Shown: in pieces, positions 30,416-42,874 of the stretch
How the letters are laid out: every line of letters begins with the position of its first letter
Position numbering within the stretch: position 1 is the first letter of the stretch
Assembly (NCBI GenBank): GCA_032716605.1
Contig: JAVRFV010002372.1
Span: 42,980-106,979, forward strand
Source: Paralithodes platypus
Lineage: Eukaryota; Arthropoda; Malacostraca; Decapoda; Lithodidae
Direction of reading: 5' to 3'
DNA length: 64,000 nucleotides
Position numbers and translations under genes: made by a program
Notes under the pieces: generated by a model
Told to the model about the DNA's origin: nothing
The model's input: only the letters and a program-made list of their open reading frames with translations
The model's database searches: none

Positions 30416-30547
30416 GTTGGTGTATTCCCGCGGCTGACGCAGTCAAGGCCGCTGGAGCCACCGCCAGGTGATCCCTTTGCTCACTACCTTCCTGGCCCAG
30501 GTCTGCTTGGGCCAGGCTGAGCGGAATGAACGAAACGAACCTAGGTG

Positions 30548-32959
30548 CTACCGCGGCTCATTCTTCAAGGCAACTCCCCAATCCTGTGTCTTTGAGCACG
30601 GCACTGGGATGTGGAGAGTATGAGTCGCTAGTTTTTTTGGAGGGGGAGGTGGGTTGGCATCGGACGCTTGGCTAGCTTTGGCTGATGACTGGCCCTGATT
30701 ACCTTTGTGGGGGGCTTTACCTTTGTACCCAGAATGTTTACCTTGTTTGGGTTTGTGCAGATTACCTCCCTGCTGAGGAGGTGATCTGGGGTCTCTAGGT
30801 GATTGCTTAGGTTGGGGCTGGTACTGTTTTTTACCGACTTTTGACTTATGAAAGGGCTTCTTAGTCGGGTCCTTCCTAGCTTGGGAGGTAACCTGCTTCC
30901 AACCACTCACCATATTAAATACCAGACTTCAAGTGTCAGAGTTAAGGAGGGTGGCAGTAAGTACCGGGGAGAGAGTTACCCGGCGACCTATGTCCGCCGC
31001 CAACTTTCTCACCAGATGGACTCTCAGATCTTGGCGGGCTCGAACCGCTTCTAATATTGCAATTCTAATGTCCCCTAGTGACTGAATTGAGTTTTGAAGC
31101 AATAGTCTTCGAGACAGCTCAGTAGTTTTTCTAACTTGGGGGTCAGCTATGGCCGAGATAGTACGTGAAAGAGAGGCGGCTACTCGGTGACTCACCAAGT
31201 ACTGAGAGAACATCCGGTAGGCCTTATTCCGTAACTTAAAATCCCTCTCCAGGTGAGCAGTCGGAAGGGGGGAAAAGGGTTCATCAAGGGCATGCAAGGA
31301 CACTTTGGGAGCCGCCAGAAATGTAAGTAAATCAGGTGACACTCCTTCGACTTTTTCTACTGGCAAAGAAAAGTAAGCATGATTTTCTAGTGGAATCTGA
31401 TGTGAAGATTTAAACGTAATAGTAGCCGCAAATACCTGAGCTTCAATCTCCCAATCTACCCACGGGCCCACTCCTACCTGCCCCATCTGCAAGACCGGAT
31501 TATGCGTCTGGTCAAGGCCTGGATTTGTAGCCAACTCCGGCGTAAGTGCATTCAAGGCTTTGACATCGTTGATGCCATCAGCCTTAGACCAGTCCGCAAA
31601 ATGTCTAGAAGATGCGACGGGGGAGATGGCCGGTGCAGCTCAGTAAACAAAATAGGTCGGGTTGTACGAACTTGGTACACCCTTCACTAACACATCTAGC
31701 ACCCTCCCTGCCCCGTCTTTTGCCCGGAATTTACGATTCTTATTTATCTCAATGGACCAATCGTCGGGAACTGGGGGATCACCTGACACTGAAGGTTGAG
31801 CTAAAAGGGGGTTCTCTGATATCACAGGTACCCAAGAGCAGTCACAGCCATAGAGGAGGGGCATAGGACCCTTCCTCATAGGCGCCTTATCTACGGGGGG
31901 TGGAGGTACATCAGTGACAACCCGTAAGGTGGACATAGCTAGCGTCGCCGGCACTGTAGTACCTGGAGACGCGGCAACCACCGGGGTTGGGCAAGAAGGC
32001 AGAAAATCTGGGGGATCTAGGGACCTAACAACAGAAGTGCTAGAGGGCGCAGCTGAGAAAGTGGCCGGGGGATCCGCCGGGGCAGGGATTTGATAATGTT
32101 GCATCACTTTATGCAATAAGTCACTAATCTGGTCCGAAGTCATCCATTTGTTATAATTCTTAGATGACTGGGAACTAGCTTCAGAATTTGTACCTGGGAG
32201 AGACTGGGGAGCCGGGGATAACCCAATATCCGCCGGCTCCTCACTGTGCTCATATTCTCTTGTTGTATCTCTATCTCATTATCTGCCGGGGACCAAGGCG
32301 AATCTGGAACTGATGATGGCAACATGTCTATGTTTCCGTCCTCAGTTTGTTCAGGAATGACATTAAACAGAGAAGGAGAGGGTTCAGAATGACGCCAATA
32401 ACCCCCCGCCGCCACGGGCTGGGAGTCGTGAGTCACATGAGAGCTACAATGGGCCTCTGCCGGATAACCCCTGTACTGGTCGGCTAGATCCCTACTTGGG
32501 CCTGTCGATCTAACACTTCATGGGACAAAATTCAATTTTGGTATGGCAAATGTAACATTAGGAGGCACACTCAATGATTGTTCCTGACTAGGTCTGGATT
32601 CTAATATCTCCGATCCTATTTCCGAATCACGTTGAGGCGTGTCGGAGGGGGAGGGGTAGGAGGCGGCGGCTGTGGGGTGTCCTGCCGGCTGCTCGCCGTG
32701 TCCTCAGAGTCCTCTCTCCGGCGTTTGTGAGACCTGGAAGGCTCCGTATTGGAATGACGGGAGTGTTTGCGGGGGGGGGGGACTTCGACCTTGACCTCGA
32801 CTTCCGCCTCAGGGAGGGCGATCGCCTCCTCTTGGGACGGTCGGAGGGGGGAACCTCGGTGACTTCACTCTCACTGCTACTACTCACTACCACTTTGCTG
32901 AGGGCTTTCGATTTGACTTTAGGTCTGACAGATTTGGAGGAACCGGGTTTAACGCTCAA
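30548..32959 (-). pseudogene. DIRS gag-like region, broken into several frames
   Basis: Minus-strand pieces in order. 32959-32627: serine/arginine-rich (SRSRSKSPPP) and basic, with its true N-terminus cut off by the MITE at 32949-33436. 32436-32140 and 32143-31640: proline-rich linker with WSIEINKNRKFRAKDG. 31555-30929: the helical core (YRMFSQYLVSHRVAASL, VHLVRKLAADIGRRV). 30913-30548: lysine/glutamine-rich basic tail. Position upstream of RT and composition fit a DIRS Gag that packages RNA. No CCHC knuckle is seen. Stops between pieces show it is not functional as it stands. Confidence 0.75.
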
Positions 32960-33436
32960 AGAGCGGGTGGTGGAGTATATTTCACTGTGCCGCTCAGCGT
33001 TTTTTTTTTACCATAAATGAGGTTGTTTCCGTGCTCTTTTTCATGCATAAACAAGACCCAGAGAGTAATACAAGTATGTATCCCTGAAAGGGCGTAAATT
33101 GAGCTTTCCAATGACACCCGAACCATCCTTCTATGATCACTGGTTGTCTTGCAACGATCGTGCAACCGAAGGGCAAAATCGCTAAAATACGGTAATTTCT
33201 GTATATAATTACGTATGTAGCGAGGGAGTGAGGGTGGATGTAAGTGGAGTACATCTCAGTTGGTCCACGGCGGCCGTGGTGAGCGGTCATGAGGTAACCC
33301 ATGCTCCTCCCGTCACTCGTCTCTCTCTCAGAGCCAATATTGCGCCAAAATTGCACTCGGACTTAAGTCGGGCCCCGCCACATAGTCCAAATTTTTCGAT
33401 ACGGACTTAAGTCGGGCCCCGATAGACAAGGGTTAA
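32949..33436. mobile_element. ~490-bp MITE inserted in DIRS gag, copy 1
   Basis: Runs from 'ttaacgctcaaagagcgggt' to 'gggccccgatagac' 'aagggttaa'. The whole length matches the inverted copy at 50907-51398 ('cttgcaacgatcgtgcaacc', 'ggcggccgtggtgagcggtc', 'gccaatattgcgccaaaatt'). The ends are TTAA-type with an imperfect inverted pair. Two 'cggacttaagtcgggcccc' units lie at the right end. No ORF. Confidence 0.8.
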
Positions 33437-34961
33437 CAAGGGGTGACTTAATAATGAGATTCTCCCACAGAACTTCGTCATCGCAATGAAGTGCCTTATG
33501 GGCCGTGTCCTTTGCATAGGTATTAAACGAGGCTTTAATCTCTTAGAGCGCCGCAAGGCATGATAAGTCTTTTTTGGAAACTAAGACGCTTTTCAACTCT
33601 GAGCAAATTGAACATCGTCTAGACAACCATAAACCTCTAGAGCGATCTAGACATTTTACACACTTGATGCAAAGTTTGTGTGCAAAAATAGGCAAAAGGG
33701 AGCAGGTAGGAGTAACGCACAGTTCAAACCTATGCATTGTGCCGTAAAAAGGGTTCCCCCCCCCCCCCCACCCCCCCGCTGGGCACAGCCGTCCAACTTC
33801 GCCGGAGAAGCAGTCTCTGGAGCCTGGAAATTTTTTCCAGGAATCAATGCTCATAAGGATAACCTGCGAGGTGTTAAACATCCTAACTCGAGTCCGCCGG
33901 AAAATTGGCTATAGTGTACCACTACTCCAACCTTCTGCCGGATCCGTGTAGCTGACTTATAACCATTTACCTGTGACGAGAGCCACAGGTCCCCTGACCT
34001 TTTAGTGTCTGATCATTCATGAAAAAGTTTGCAAAACTAATCTTATCACTACTCGTACACTTGACCTGTGGCGCCGAAGGCGCTAAAGTCTCCACGTGTC
34101 ACTTGGCCAATCAGGGAAGTTCACCCGGCGGGCCGAGTCAGTAGCCCTACTAGGAATGCAATTCCGCCGGGAGAGTGTGGTTCAGCCAAACCACGCCGGG
34201 ATCCTTTTGAATGTTCCCCTCCGTTAGAACGGGGCACCTGGGCCCACCGCACGGGGCCGCTGGAACAAACAAAACTGCCGGGAAATGGGGGTGGCACAAC
34301 CCCATCAACCGCAGTCCCACACATACATAGTATAATAATGACATATAGGGACGTCTCCCTTACCCAAAAAGAACATGACCGCATACATAGTCATAAAATT
34401 AAGGACAGAAAATTTAGAATCCTAAATTACCTGAAGCCTATGCCGGAGACCCCTAACTAGGCTGACCACGAGGTACGAAGAACATCCTGGCAGACGACGC
34501 TCTGAAGCCTGGCACCAGCACCGATGAGGGAGGCCCACCCAAGGGGCCCAAGCAAAACACGAACCCTGGAAGGTGGAGCACCACGTGCAGACACCCTTAA
34601 ACCAGAGCTTTTGCTGATAAGTGAAGAAAATGGCATGTACTATCCTCATTAATGACAGTCTGTATCATGCCTCGTCGAGTGGTAGCCAACTAGCTAAGTA
34701 AACACAACAGCTAATGGTGTATCACAACAATAACACACGCGTTTCAATGATCCGGGACCCGTAGACGCCTGCCACAAAAGTACCCTATTTTAACACATAC
34801 TTCCTGCGGACATACCAATCTGGCAGCTGTGCTAACTAATCTAAACCTTGTTACTACAACACAGATGTATACAAATGAGTAAGGACTCACTAGAAGCTCT
34901 GAGAACGTCGAATGAAGCAGACACAGCGCGAGCCCTGTTGATGGTAAGGCCGCGGAAGTAG
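33437..34961. other. DIRS 5' region between gag and the right terminal repeat
   Basis: No convincing frame on the minus strand. It holds a C run (33758-33776) and GC-richer stretches ('gccgggatccttttgaatgt'). It probably contains the element's 5' untranslated sequence and the displaced gag start, but I could not place the start codon. Confidence 0.4.
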
Positions 34962-35264
34962 GAAGGACGAGGATGGCCGCTAGACGGCCTGGTGTCGGGG
35001 AAGCAAAACATGAGAAATCCACGCATATGGCAAGTCATATGATAACTATTATTAAGTTATTTTTTATTTTTTATTTTTTACAGAGTTTTTTCTGTAGGGT
35101 ACCCGATCAAAATGACGATCCCATGAGGGAATTAAGCGTGCACTTATGATGAGTACTCCATAATACTTCCGTGCGGGCTATTCAAAATGCTGGCGCAGGT
35201 TGTTGAATGAAGACTATTATTGTTAATAGGCGAAGTCATCAATGATGAAGGGGCCCTATTAAAT
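34962..35264. repeat. DIRS right inverted terminal repeat
   Basis: Inverted copy of the left repeat without the LINE; 'ccgtgcgggctattcaaaat' shows the empty LINE target. It ends at 'ggggccctattaaat', then unrelated flank 'agtgattttgataag'. Confidence 0.9.
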
Positions 35265-36120
35265 AGTGATTTTGATAAGTTCTTTTGTCTTTATATTGTG
35301 CCGTTCCTGTTTTGCTTTGTTTGTATTGCAAGTTTTACATAATAATTTCACATTGCCGCTGCAGAACCCATTAAGTATAGGCCAGTTGCTAAGAGATTCA
35401 GTTTACCGTCGGCTGAACTAAAACAGACTACCGTACTGTATAGACTATTTTTTGCATTTTGAGACTGATCTTTTGCAGTCCAGTGTTATTTCTCCTAAAT
35501 CACTGTCTCCATTTTGTATCTAACAGATTGATATGGAGGCTGGATAAGTTCTCTGGACCCAAGACCCCTCTTATCCTGAAAACCACACCTGCAGAACCCA
35601 GATAGCCACCAACCTCACCACTGCTACTACCACCGCTACTACTGCTACTACTACCTCCACCACCATTACTACTGGACCAAGTTCTCTGGACCCAAAAGCC
35701 CCTTATACCCTGAAAACCGCACCTGCGATTCCCAGACAAGCCACCCACTCACCATCACTACTACTACTCTCCCCCCCCCCCCCCCCCACACACCACCACC
35801 ACCACCAGATATAATTTTTTGTTTTGTTTTTTAAAGGACCTCAATGATGCATTATCATATGAAGCTTTATCCACTAAAACTTATATATAGGCAGATTTCA
35901 CCTATATTTTAATACTCAACAGAATAATTGCCCACTTAATTATTAGTTTGGCAGCCTAAGTCATGAATAATCATGAATGAATGGCTTACTCCTAGACTTT
36001 GATTTATTCTTTTATTTTTATTATACTAGGGTATCAGGACATTTTGTTAGACTATTTTATGCAAATTTTATAGGAAGATAGTGATTTAATTATTTGTTTA
36101 AGTATTGTACATTAAAATGT
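35265..36120. repeat. Flank with ~140-bp tandem duplication and CAC/CTA repeats
   Basis: 'gttctctggacccaagaccc' (35550) and 'gttctctggacccaaaagcc' (35681) begin two copies that share 'ccctgaaaaccgcacctgc'-type sequence. Between and after them are ACC/TACT trinucleotide runs and a C17 run. The remainder is AT-rich with nothing recognised, apart from a short block at 35280 ('ataagttcttttgtctttat') shared with 52981. Confidence 0.6.
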
Positions 36121-36185
36121 CTAGAGTCGGCCACACTCAGCTATGGGGTATGTACCTGAGTATACTGTATACATACATACATTAA
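36121..36185 (+). repeat. (ATAC)n-tailed fragment
   Basis: 'agagtcggccacactcagct', 'atggggtatgtacctgagta', then '(atac)n'. The clearest view of the family's 3' tail. Confidence 0.6.
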
Positions 36186-36884
36186 AATGTAAGATTTGAT
36201 AAGCTTTGGGAAATAGTTTCAAATATCCACTAGTCAACTGTAGCTGTCAACTCCGCTCCTCATCCTAACTTTGCATCAACTAACTTTACTAAGCTAACTA
36301 GACTAACCTAATTAACCACTAAACTAACTTAATGCTTGGTTTCACGAGGCCCCTAAACTTCACCGCCCTTAACCCTAACAACTACCGGGTACCTTCCAAT
36401 CTATCTCTACATAATTTAAAGCCGATGTCACAAGCACTTTTTCAGTCAGTTTTCTATGAGCAAGCCTTATTTTTATACTGTACTAGGTTTTGGCATATTT
36501 GCATTGGAATAGACAATACTGAATAGGCCTATATATAATTTTAACAGGCTGAAACTATTTAACTTCAATTCAAGAGATGCCAGACCACAATTGCTTGAAA
36601 AAATTGCCAGATAAAGTGTTTGACACCGGCTTAACTTTTTATTTGACAGGGACCGAGTTGACCGATCAGTTATTTTATGCTTTAAATATACACATATATA
36701 TGTGGAGCACTCAGTCTTAAAATTGTATGTATGTATATAGAGAGAGTTTGACGACATCGTCACAGGAAATATTCTAGAGTAGAAAAATGTCCTGGTAGAA
36801 CCCTCAACGTAGTTCATTGCCAAACTTATTCATGACCTTCCTATCCTTTAAAAAGAGAATTATTATTTATATATTGTTTTTCTC
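36186..36884. other. AT-rich interval, nothing recognised
   Basis: Contains 'aactaac/ctaactta' iterations at 36270-36330 but no gene, tRNA or repeat that I could assign. Confidence 0.4.
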
Positions 36885-37085
36885 CTAGACCTATAAGAAA
36901 ATACCTCAAAGATCCCCCTTGGAGATAAATGTGTGCATTTTTTGGTAGAAAACTGCCCTGGCCATACATCCAAAATTGCAGGCTGGCTGTTGCTCGCCAG
37001 GTTATATTTCTTAAATGGCACAAAAGTAAAAAATTGCCAATTAATGGGGCGAATGTCCTGAAATCTCAAGACGAATGGGGCTATG
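36885..37085 (+). repeat. 'GCTCGC' family repeat, copy
   Basis: 'ttctcctagacc', 'ttttggtagaaaactgccct', 'ggctgttgctcgccagg', 'aatggggcgaatgtcctgaa', 'aagacgaatggggctatgca'. Almost the full set of family landmarks. Confidence 0.65.
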
Positions 37086-37419
37086 CATTAGGGTGACTAG
37101 TCCAGACCCCCCACCCCCAGTTAATGCCAAAGTTTTTGTTCAGTAAGCTCTTGAAAACAATCAGTGGTGTTCCTAATTTTCAAATCTTTCTCTTAAATTT
37201 AATTTAATATTTGTTTTGGAAGTTTTACATTATTATTTATTCATGACAGTGCAGTTCTTTATTTATTTGTACTGGTAATTTGAATAAGAAAATATAAAGC
37301 CATTTGGTGAAGATGTGCTGTATGGAAATTTGGAGAGTTAGTGTCTGCTGTCGTTCCATCTGTTTTCTGGATAATGCAATATGAAAATAAAGCAATATTT
37401 CTATCTATTGCTGACTAAC

Positions 37420-37628
37420 AGGAAGTTGGAGCGGTATGCATAAATATTATTCAGAATTGCCAGCTAAAATTGTAATGCCTTTATTAATATATGAAATAAA
37501 TTAAAGCATAGTTTCTATCCATCAAAAACTTTTATTATTGCATTTCTGTTTGATATCGATGTTTATGGCTCCAACTTCCTTATATACGGTAGTAGCTTGA
37601 AACTCTTAAGTGCTCAATTTAGTCGGCT
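37420..37628. mobile_element. Fold-2 MITE, copy 2
   Basis: 'aggaagttggagcggtatgc' at the left and 'ggctccaacttccttatata' ... 'gaaactcttaagtgctcaat' at the right, plus the shared middle 'tattgcatttctgtttgata'. Confidence 0.65.
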
Positions 37629-37889
37629 GATAAAAGATACCGGTAGCCCATTATTCAAAGTTTGAAGCAGATTCCTGAAATTTTGCCAGAAAGTCGTTGA
37701 CAAAAGGCAGTAGATTCCTGAAAATTTGCCAGCAAGTCATTGAAAAAAAGTCAATCAGTGAAAAAAGGTATAATTATTTGGACACTAATCCAGGACTTCT
37801 TGTAAATAAAGTTTGCATCTTAACATTATAAGTCGGTAACCTATAACTTATTGAGAAATAATGATGTAACCAGGGTGTCAAACAAAAGC

Positions 37890-38090
37890 TGTCGTTTGTT
37901 TTTAATCTTGGTTTGATGAAAGTAAATTGTTACATAAATTTAATCTTTAAGGTCAATTATTGTGACTATCCTAAAATTTGATATGAATTTTAATCAAGTA
38001 TGTTTAAATTGAAGCTTCTTGTAAGCTCTGCTTACTTTTTGTCTATGTATTGTTTATCTTTTTCTATTATTGAAAGTCTGAAATTAACAT
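37890..38090 (+). pseudogene. 3' fragment of a Penelope-like RT element
   Basis: 'gtaaattgttacataaattt', 'aaggtcaattattgtgacta' and 'gcttcttgtaagctctgctt' match 47390-47560, the C-terminal end of the RT remnant there. No open frame of length remains. Confidence 0.45.
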
Positions 38091-38365
38091 GTCTTGTTTT
38101 TGTTTGAAATCAAAAAGTTTTGTTGTTGAAATATGTGTAACTTGTTGAAAAGTTTGAACTTATTTTAACCAGTCTTTAGTTGATTGCAAACACTTGTTCA
38201 CTGTTATTTTTCCAAAGCATGCAGTGTCCCATCTAGTAAACGTTTTTTTTATATGAATTGTGGAGCGAGATTCTAAATTGTAATTTCTCTAACTTTTGTA
38301 CAAATTAGCCAATTAGTAAGATATGCGTGAATAATGAGCAAAGGAGCCAATGGTTAATTTAAATT

Positions 38366-39405
38366 CGTCTATTGCCAGAAGCCATGATTCCCGAGCGGGT
38401 AGCCACAAATGAATTGCCTCCACGCACCTCTTATCCTCTGTCAGATGGTGCCCCTTCTCCCACCCAACAACACTCGCTCCTTACCTCCCAACTCCATCCT
38501 TTCACCTCCCTATTGGTCTGCCTCTTCCTCTGCCCTTCCACCGCACTCTCCTATTCTCTTAGGTTTTCTTTCGCTCCCCATACGTTATACAAGACAGAGC
38601 CATCGCAAGGTATTCCTTTCCACTGTAGCACATCCACATCACAATGCTCTTGTACTTCCTGATTTGTCTATGTATCTCTTCATATAACTCAATACACACT
38701 TCTCAAGTAACTAGTTTCCATCCCTCTGTCTTGGTATGTCTCTCCAACAACATCCATGCTGCACTCCCGTACATCAATGTCGGGATTAGCACACAGTCAT
38801 ACAATGACTTCTTTATTTCCATGTTCACCACCCTTTTCCTTGTCATAGCTTTCAGCATTCCTACAACCCTGTTGTACTCTCCTGCACTTAATCCTACATA
38901 CTCCCATCTTTACCCGGCACATTGCCCAAATACTTACATGAGCTGACATTCTTCATAACCTGTACATTCATCCTCACCTCACGCTTGGTGACGGCACTAA
39001 TTTTCGAAGACCATAAGCATACTCTTCCTCACATTTACCTTCAGGTTCTGTTTCTCACACGCAGTTCAAAACATATTTACTAGACCCCAGCAACTCCCAC
39101 TCATTGTCACGCCTCAGAACGGTATCAGCAAACAGTAGCACAGGCAACTTACACTCGCTCCCACCCCTTATCAAAGGTACACCAACATCCACTGCTCTTC
39201 TTTGTATTTCTTAGGTCTCCATTCATATACAGTATATACTGAACAACCATGGGGACATCATGCACCCTTTTTCAACCCAAATTTCTGAGAAGAATTCGCT
39301 CTGTTTATTCTCCACACTCACTGCCGCCTTTGCACCCTCATACGTGCTCTTCACTGCTTTCAGCAACTTAACAACTACTCCATATACTCAATACTATCCA
39401 AAAAC
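38366..39405 (-). pseudogene. Decayed copy of the RTE-like LINE
   Basis: Same family and orientation as 15450-17509. The 3' end at 'gtctattgccagaagccatg' matches 'ctattgcccgacgcagtg'. It runs through the C-terminal block, 'catcaatgtcgggattagca' (LTYGSEAW region), 'gaacggtatcagcaaacagt' (ADDTVL region), and ends 5' near 'actccatatactcaatacta'. It is full of indels and stops, the oldest of the four copies. Confidence 0.8.
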
Positions 39406-39444
39406 ATGTCACAACATGCTTTGTGATTATTGAAAGCAAATTGA

Positions 39445-39664
39445 CCACTTGCGAGTTTCAGGCTATAAGGAAGTGGGAGCTTGTTGATTTTTAGCGGAAT
39501 TACAGACTAAAAATATTTGTTTTGCATATCTAAGTACATAAAACCAAATTAATCATACTGTACTGTACTGTACTCTCTATCCATCAGAAACCTAAAATAT
39601 TGCATTTCTGTGTTATACCTGTTTACGACTCCAACTTCTTAATTACCTGAAACTCAAGTGTTCA
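39445..39664. mobile_element. Fold-2 MITE, copy 3
   Basis: 'gaccacttgcgagtttcagg', 'ctataaggaagtgggagctt' at the left; 'gactccaacttcttaattac' 'ctgaaactcaagtgttcaat' at the right. Both ends preserved. It directly abuts the Fold-1 copy that starts at 39665. Confidence 0.75.
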
Positions 39665-40168
39665 ATTTACCCATATAGTACTGGTGACCTATTAATTATA
39701 TTCCCCGCCGTTAGGGAGCCACCTTGTTGCGGTGGCGGGGCTTGAAGCGTGGCCGATGGTCTCTGTTCCTCGGGGGGGCCACAGCCCTTCTTAGGATTGG
39801 GGCCCCGCCGACCTCGTGGGCTAAGTCCTCCCTCCTCGTTGGTTTCCAGAAGCCTGCGAGGTACCTCTTTTCTGTCTTTTTTTCCCCCCTCTACCTTTTT
39901 CTTTTTCTTTACTTCACCTTCTTCTATCGTTGCTGGCTGGACTATTCTTTATGCTTTGGTGGAGGGTGGATGTGGACGGCGTTCCCTTCCACCCGTAGAA
40001 CTGTAGTACCTGACGTGCCCGCACGAGGGGAATCTTTTATCGTCTAATCTCGCCCTCTGTGCTGGACCCGAAACTGACGAGTTGACCGCCCATTAGGCAC
40101 TGGGGGTCGGGGTGTATATCCGGGTTTGACTCCTAGGGCATGTACCTTGTCCTCTAATTTGTGGCTCC

Positions 40169-42509
40169 GTGGTGGGTGTGGAGCTTCTCCCGGATGAACC
40201 GTGTTACCTTCATATTATGGAGCCTTCTTCTGGATCTTCGATCACCGGCGCTGGCGATGATATGGCTGATGTGTTTGTCTCTCCTTCCTTGCCCGTCCTC
40301 TCCTCGGTTGGTGGTAGATCTTTGCCTACTACTATACCGGGTCTTTTACCGACCCATGCACTGTCTATGGCCGTCCATTCGACCTCTGCTCCTCGTACAG
40401 TTCCGAGCCTAGTCGTGTCGAGTTCTCTTGGCACGTCTACCTCCTCTACGTTCGCTTCCTCCCTAGCCGCTCACTCAGTTCCTGCCCCTTTGTCCTCTTC
40501 CGTGTCCCACTCTGTTCTACCTGATCAGCCCTCTTCCATTCGTCCGTTCGCTCTCTCCTCTGCTTCCTCTTCCACTCTTCTTCCCTCGTCCTCCTCCACT
40601 TCCTCGGTTTCTTCCCCTTCCTCTCGTATAGTCACTTTCGAACCGTATCTCCCACCCGTTCCCCATTCTTCTTCTTTTCCTTCTCCTCCCGTTACTTCCG
40701 CTCCTCGCCCTCATTCTTCTGTTCTCCCTTTATCCTCACTCTTTGCCACTGCTGACTTTATTAAGTTCTTCTCAGTCCCCGCCTCAGCTCCTCTTGCCGG
40801 TGATGACTTCCTGTTCCACCTGTGTCTCCTTCAGCAGGTGGGCAGGGATGTCACCTTCCACTCCCGCCATGATGACTCCCGTCTCGTTACGGTCCAGAAC
40901 GAACGTCAGGCTGCTGCTATGTCGACAATTGTCGACTTCTCCGGAACTTCCATCCCAGCCCTTAAAGACCAAAGACTGAACTCTTGTACAGGTACCGTCC
41001 TGATCCCTCCTTCCATCCGTCTCGGTGGTTGGCAGTTCGCGGACTGCGCCGACCTTATTAAGTCTATTGTTGTTGCTTAAGACCATGTTGTGGTTAGTCT
41101 TGTCTGCTACACCATCCCACCTCGCACCAATCGCCGCCATCCCGCCAATATCGCCAAAATCACGTTCGATGGTCGGTCTCTCCCTTCTCACGTTATTGTC
41201 GGCGGTACTCGCCTGCCCGTCGCTGAGTCCCTACCACGTCCTCTGCAGTGTCACGGTTGCTGGCACTTTGGACATCCTGTTAAGTACTGTCGCTCTTCCA
41301 CTCCCGCCTGCCCTAGGTGCCCACGCTGTGCGCAATCTGGCCATCTCGTCGGTGACTGCCGGTCTCCAATACGATGCTGCCTAAACTGTCAGGGCTCCCA
41401 TTCTGCTGATTCCCGAGATTGTCCCGTTTTCAAATTCGAGTCTGAAGTTACGATCCTTAAGACAATGCACGGCCTTACTCATTCTACGGCTCGTCAGGCA
41501 TCTCGCCGCCTGGGCTTTTCCCCTCATCCGTTTTCAACTGTTCTATCTCACCCTCCCGTCTCCTCCACTTCTTCCGCCCCCCCCCCCCCCCGTTGCGCCT
41601 CCATCATCCTCGTCCTCGTCTCCCTCTACTTCTCCGGTTCCGTCGTCTGTCCCTTCTTCTCATCCTTCTTCCTCTCCTCCTTCAGTTTCTTCTGTCTCCC
41701 CCGTCCCCTTGGCTGTCTCATCGTGTTCTCTCCCTTTATCTAACTCTTTCTCTGTTCTTAACTCTTCTACTCCTACTTCCGCCCCCCCTCCTTCCTCTAC
41801 TCTTCCTCGCTCCACTTCTTCCGGTTTGTCTCAACGCCCCATCCACCAGCGTTCTCGTCCGAAGCCTCCTCCTCGTTCTCTTCCTCCGTCCTCGTGTCGT
41901 AGTTCCAAGATTCCCTCCCGGCTTCCTGCCTCCTCTACCAAACTAGTTTCGAAACATTTGCCCCGTTCCTCCCTTTCTTCCTCTCCCGCCTCCTCTGCTA
42001 AACGCAGGGACCGCCTCCACAGTGTGCGGAGCCCGAGTCCCAGTGGGAAGAAGAAAAAGCTCCCTCCTTCCTCCCCCCCTTCTCCTCTTTCTTCGTCCTG
42101 TGTCCAACCCCCTGATTCCTTAGACTTATCCTTTGAATCTTTGCCCAAGATTGAAGAGTATATTCTTTCTTCTCATCCGCCGCCTATTTCCGTTTCTGCC
42201 GACGTTCATCCCATCCCTTCTACGCTCCCCCCTACCCCTCTCCCGCCTTCCCCTACCACTCTCCCTCCCTCCTCTGGCCTCCCCCCCCCCCGCCCCCCGG
42301 GACCTCTCCTTCTCGTTCCTCATCCTCCCGACCCTCATCCTCCCGTCCTTCCCCATCCCTCCTCTCCCCTTCCTCCCTCTCCCTCTAGCCCTCCTATCTC
42401 TTCTTCTCCTTCCCTATTAAGCCTCCCTATGCCACCTGGTTATCAATCTTCTCCTTTCCCTCCTTGTTCTTCCTTGTCCCCCATTCCTTACATTATTAAT
42501 CACCGTTAG
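40169..42509 (+). pseudogene. LINE ORF1 (gag-like, CCHC zinc knuckles)
   Basis: An RNA-binding protein that forms the retrotransposition particle. After a Ser/Pro-rich N-terminus there is a folded segment (about 40740-41080), then three knuckles: CHGCWHFGHPVKYC, CPRCAQSGHLVGDC (both C-x2-C-x4-H-x4-C) and CLNCQGSHSADSRDC (C-x2-C-x3-H-x6-C), at about 41250-41420. This set is typical of Jockey/I ORF1 proteins. A long Ser/Pro-rich tail follows. Lesions: an in-frame TAA at 41078-41080 between two otherwise continuous halves, and a frame change at a C14 run (41578-41591), after which the tail continues in another frame to 42509. The homopolymer shift could be a sequencing error. The start codon is uncertain. 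Confidence 0.85.
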
Positions 42510-42874
42510 CCTCATCAGTCTTTTCTTCGTTGTACATAAGTCTTTTTCTTGTTCTTTGTCCCTCTTTCTTTCCTCTTGTATGTATGCGTCTTTCCCGCTG
42601 TTTGCTGTATTTTGTGTGTCTGTGTTGTCTATAGTGTATATATTTATTTCCCACTTGTGTGTTACTTTTGTTGATGTTTTCTCTTTTTTGTCCTTTCTTT
42701 GTTTTCTTCGATTTTTCCGTTACTTTCTTCTCTTTTTTTTGTTTTTTTCTTCCCTTGTTCCTCTTTAGTTCGGCGTATTTTTGTTCCGCCTCTCTGATAT
42801 GTGTTTGTATATATCGTTTTTATTCTCTCTTTTATAGCTTATTTTCTCGTACTTTCTTTTTAGTGTTTTTTAGT

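Larger units (their letters stand above)
23572..35264 (-). mobile_element. DIRS1-like tyrosine-recombinase retrotransposon (nested insertions)
   Basis: Minus-strand gag (about 33.4-30.5 kb), RT plus RNase H (30.4-28.3 kb) and tyrosine recombinase (28.3-27.7 kb) are framed by inverted terminal repeats (left 23572-23712 plus 25875-26069; right 34962-35264). An internal region, 27134-27240, is the reverse complement of the right end joined to the left end, the circle-junction signature of DIRS1-type elements. No flanking target duplication is seen, as expected for recombinase insertion. The copy carries a LINE (23713-25860), a MITE (26105-26337), SINEs and a second MITE in gag (32949-33436), plus frameshifts. 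DIRS1-like elements are known to be common in decapod crustaceans. Confidence 0.92.

Noticed and set aside
29262..30461. A 399-codon minus-strand frame overlapping the DIRS RT
   Set aside because: It has no domain signature, while the overlapping frame has all RT and RNase H motifs.
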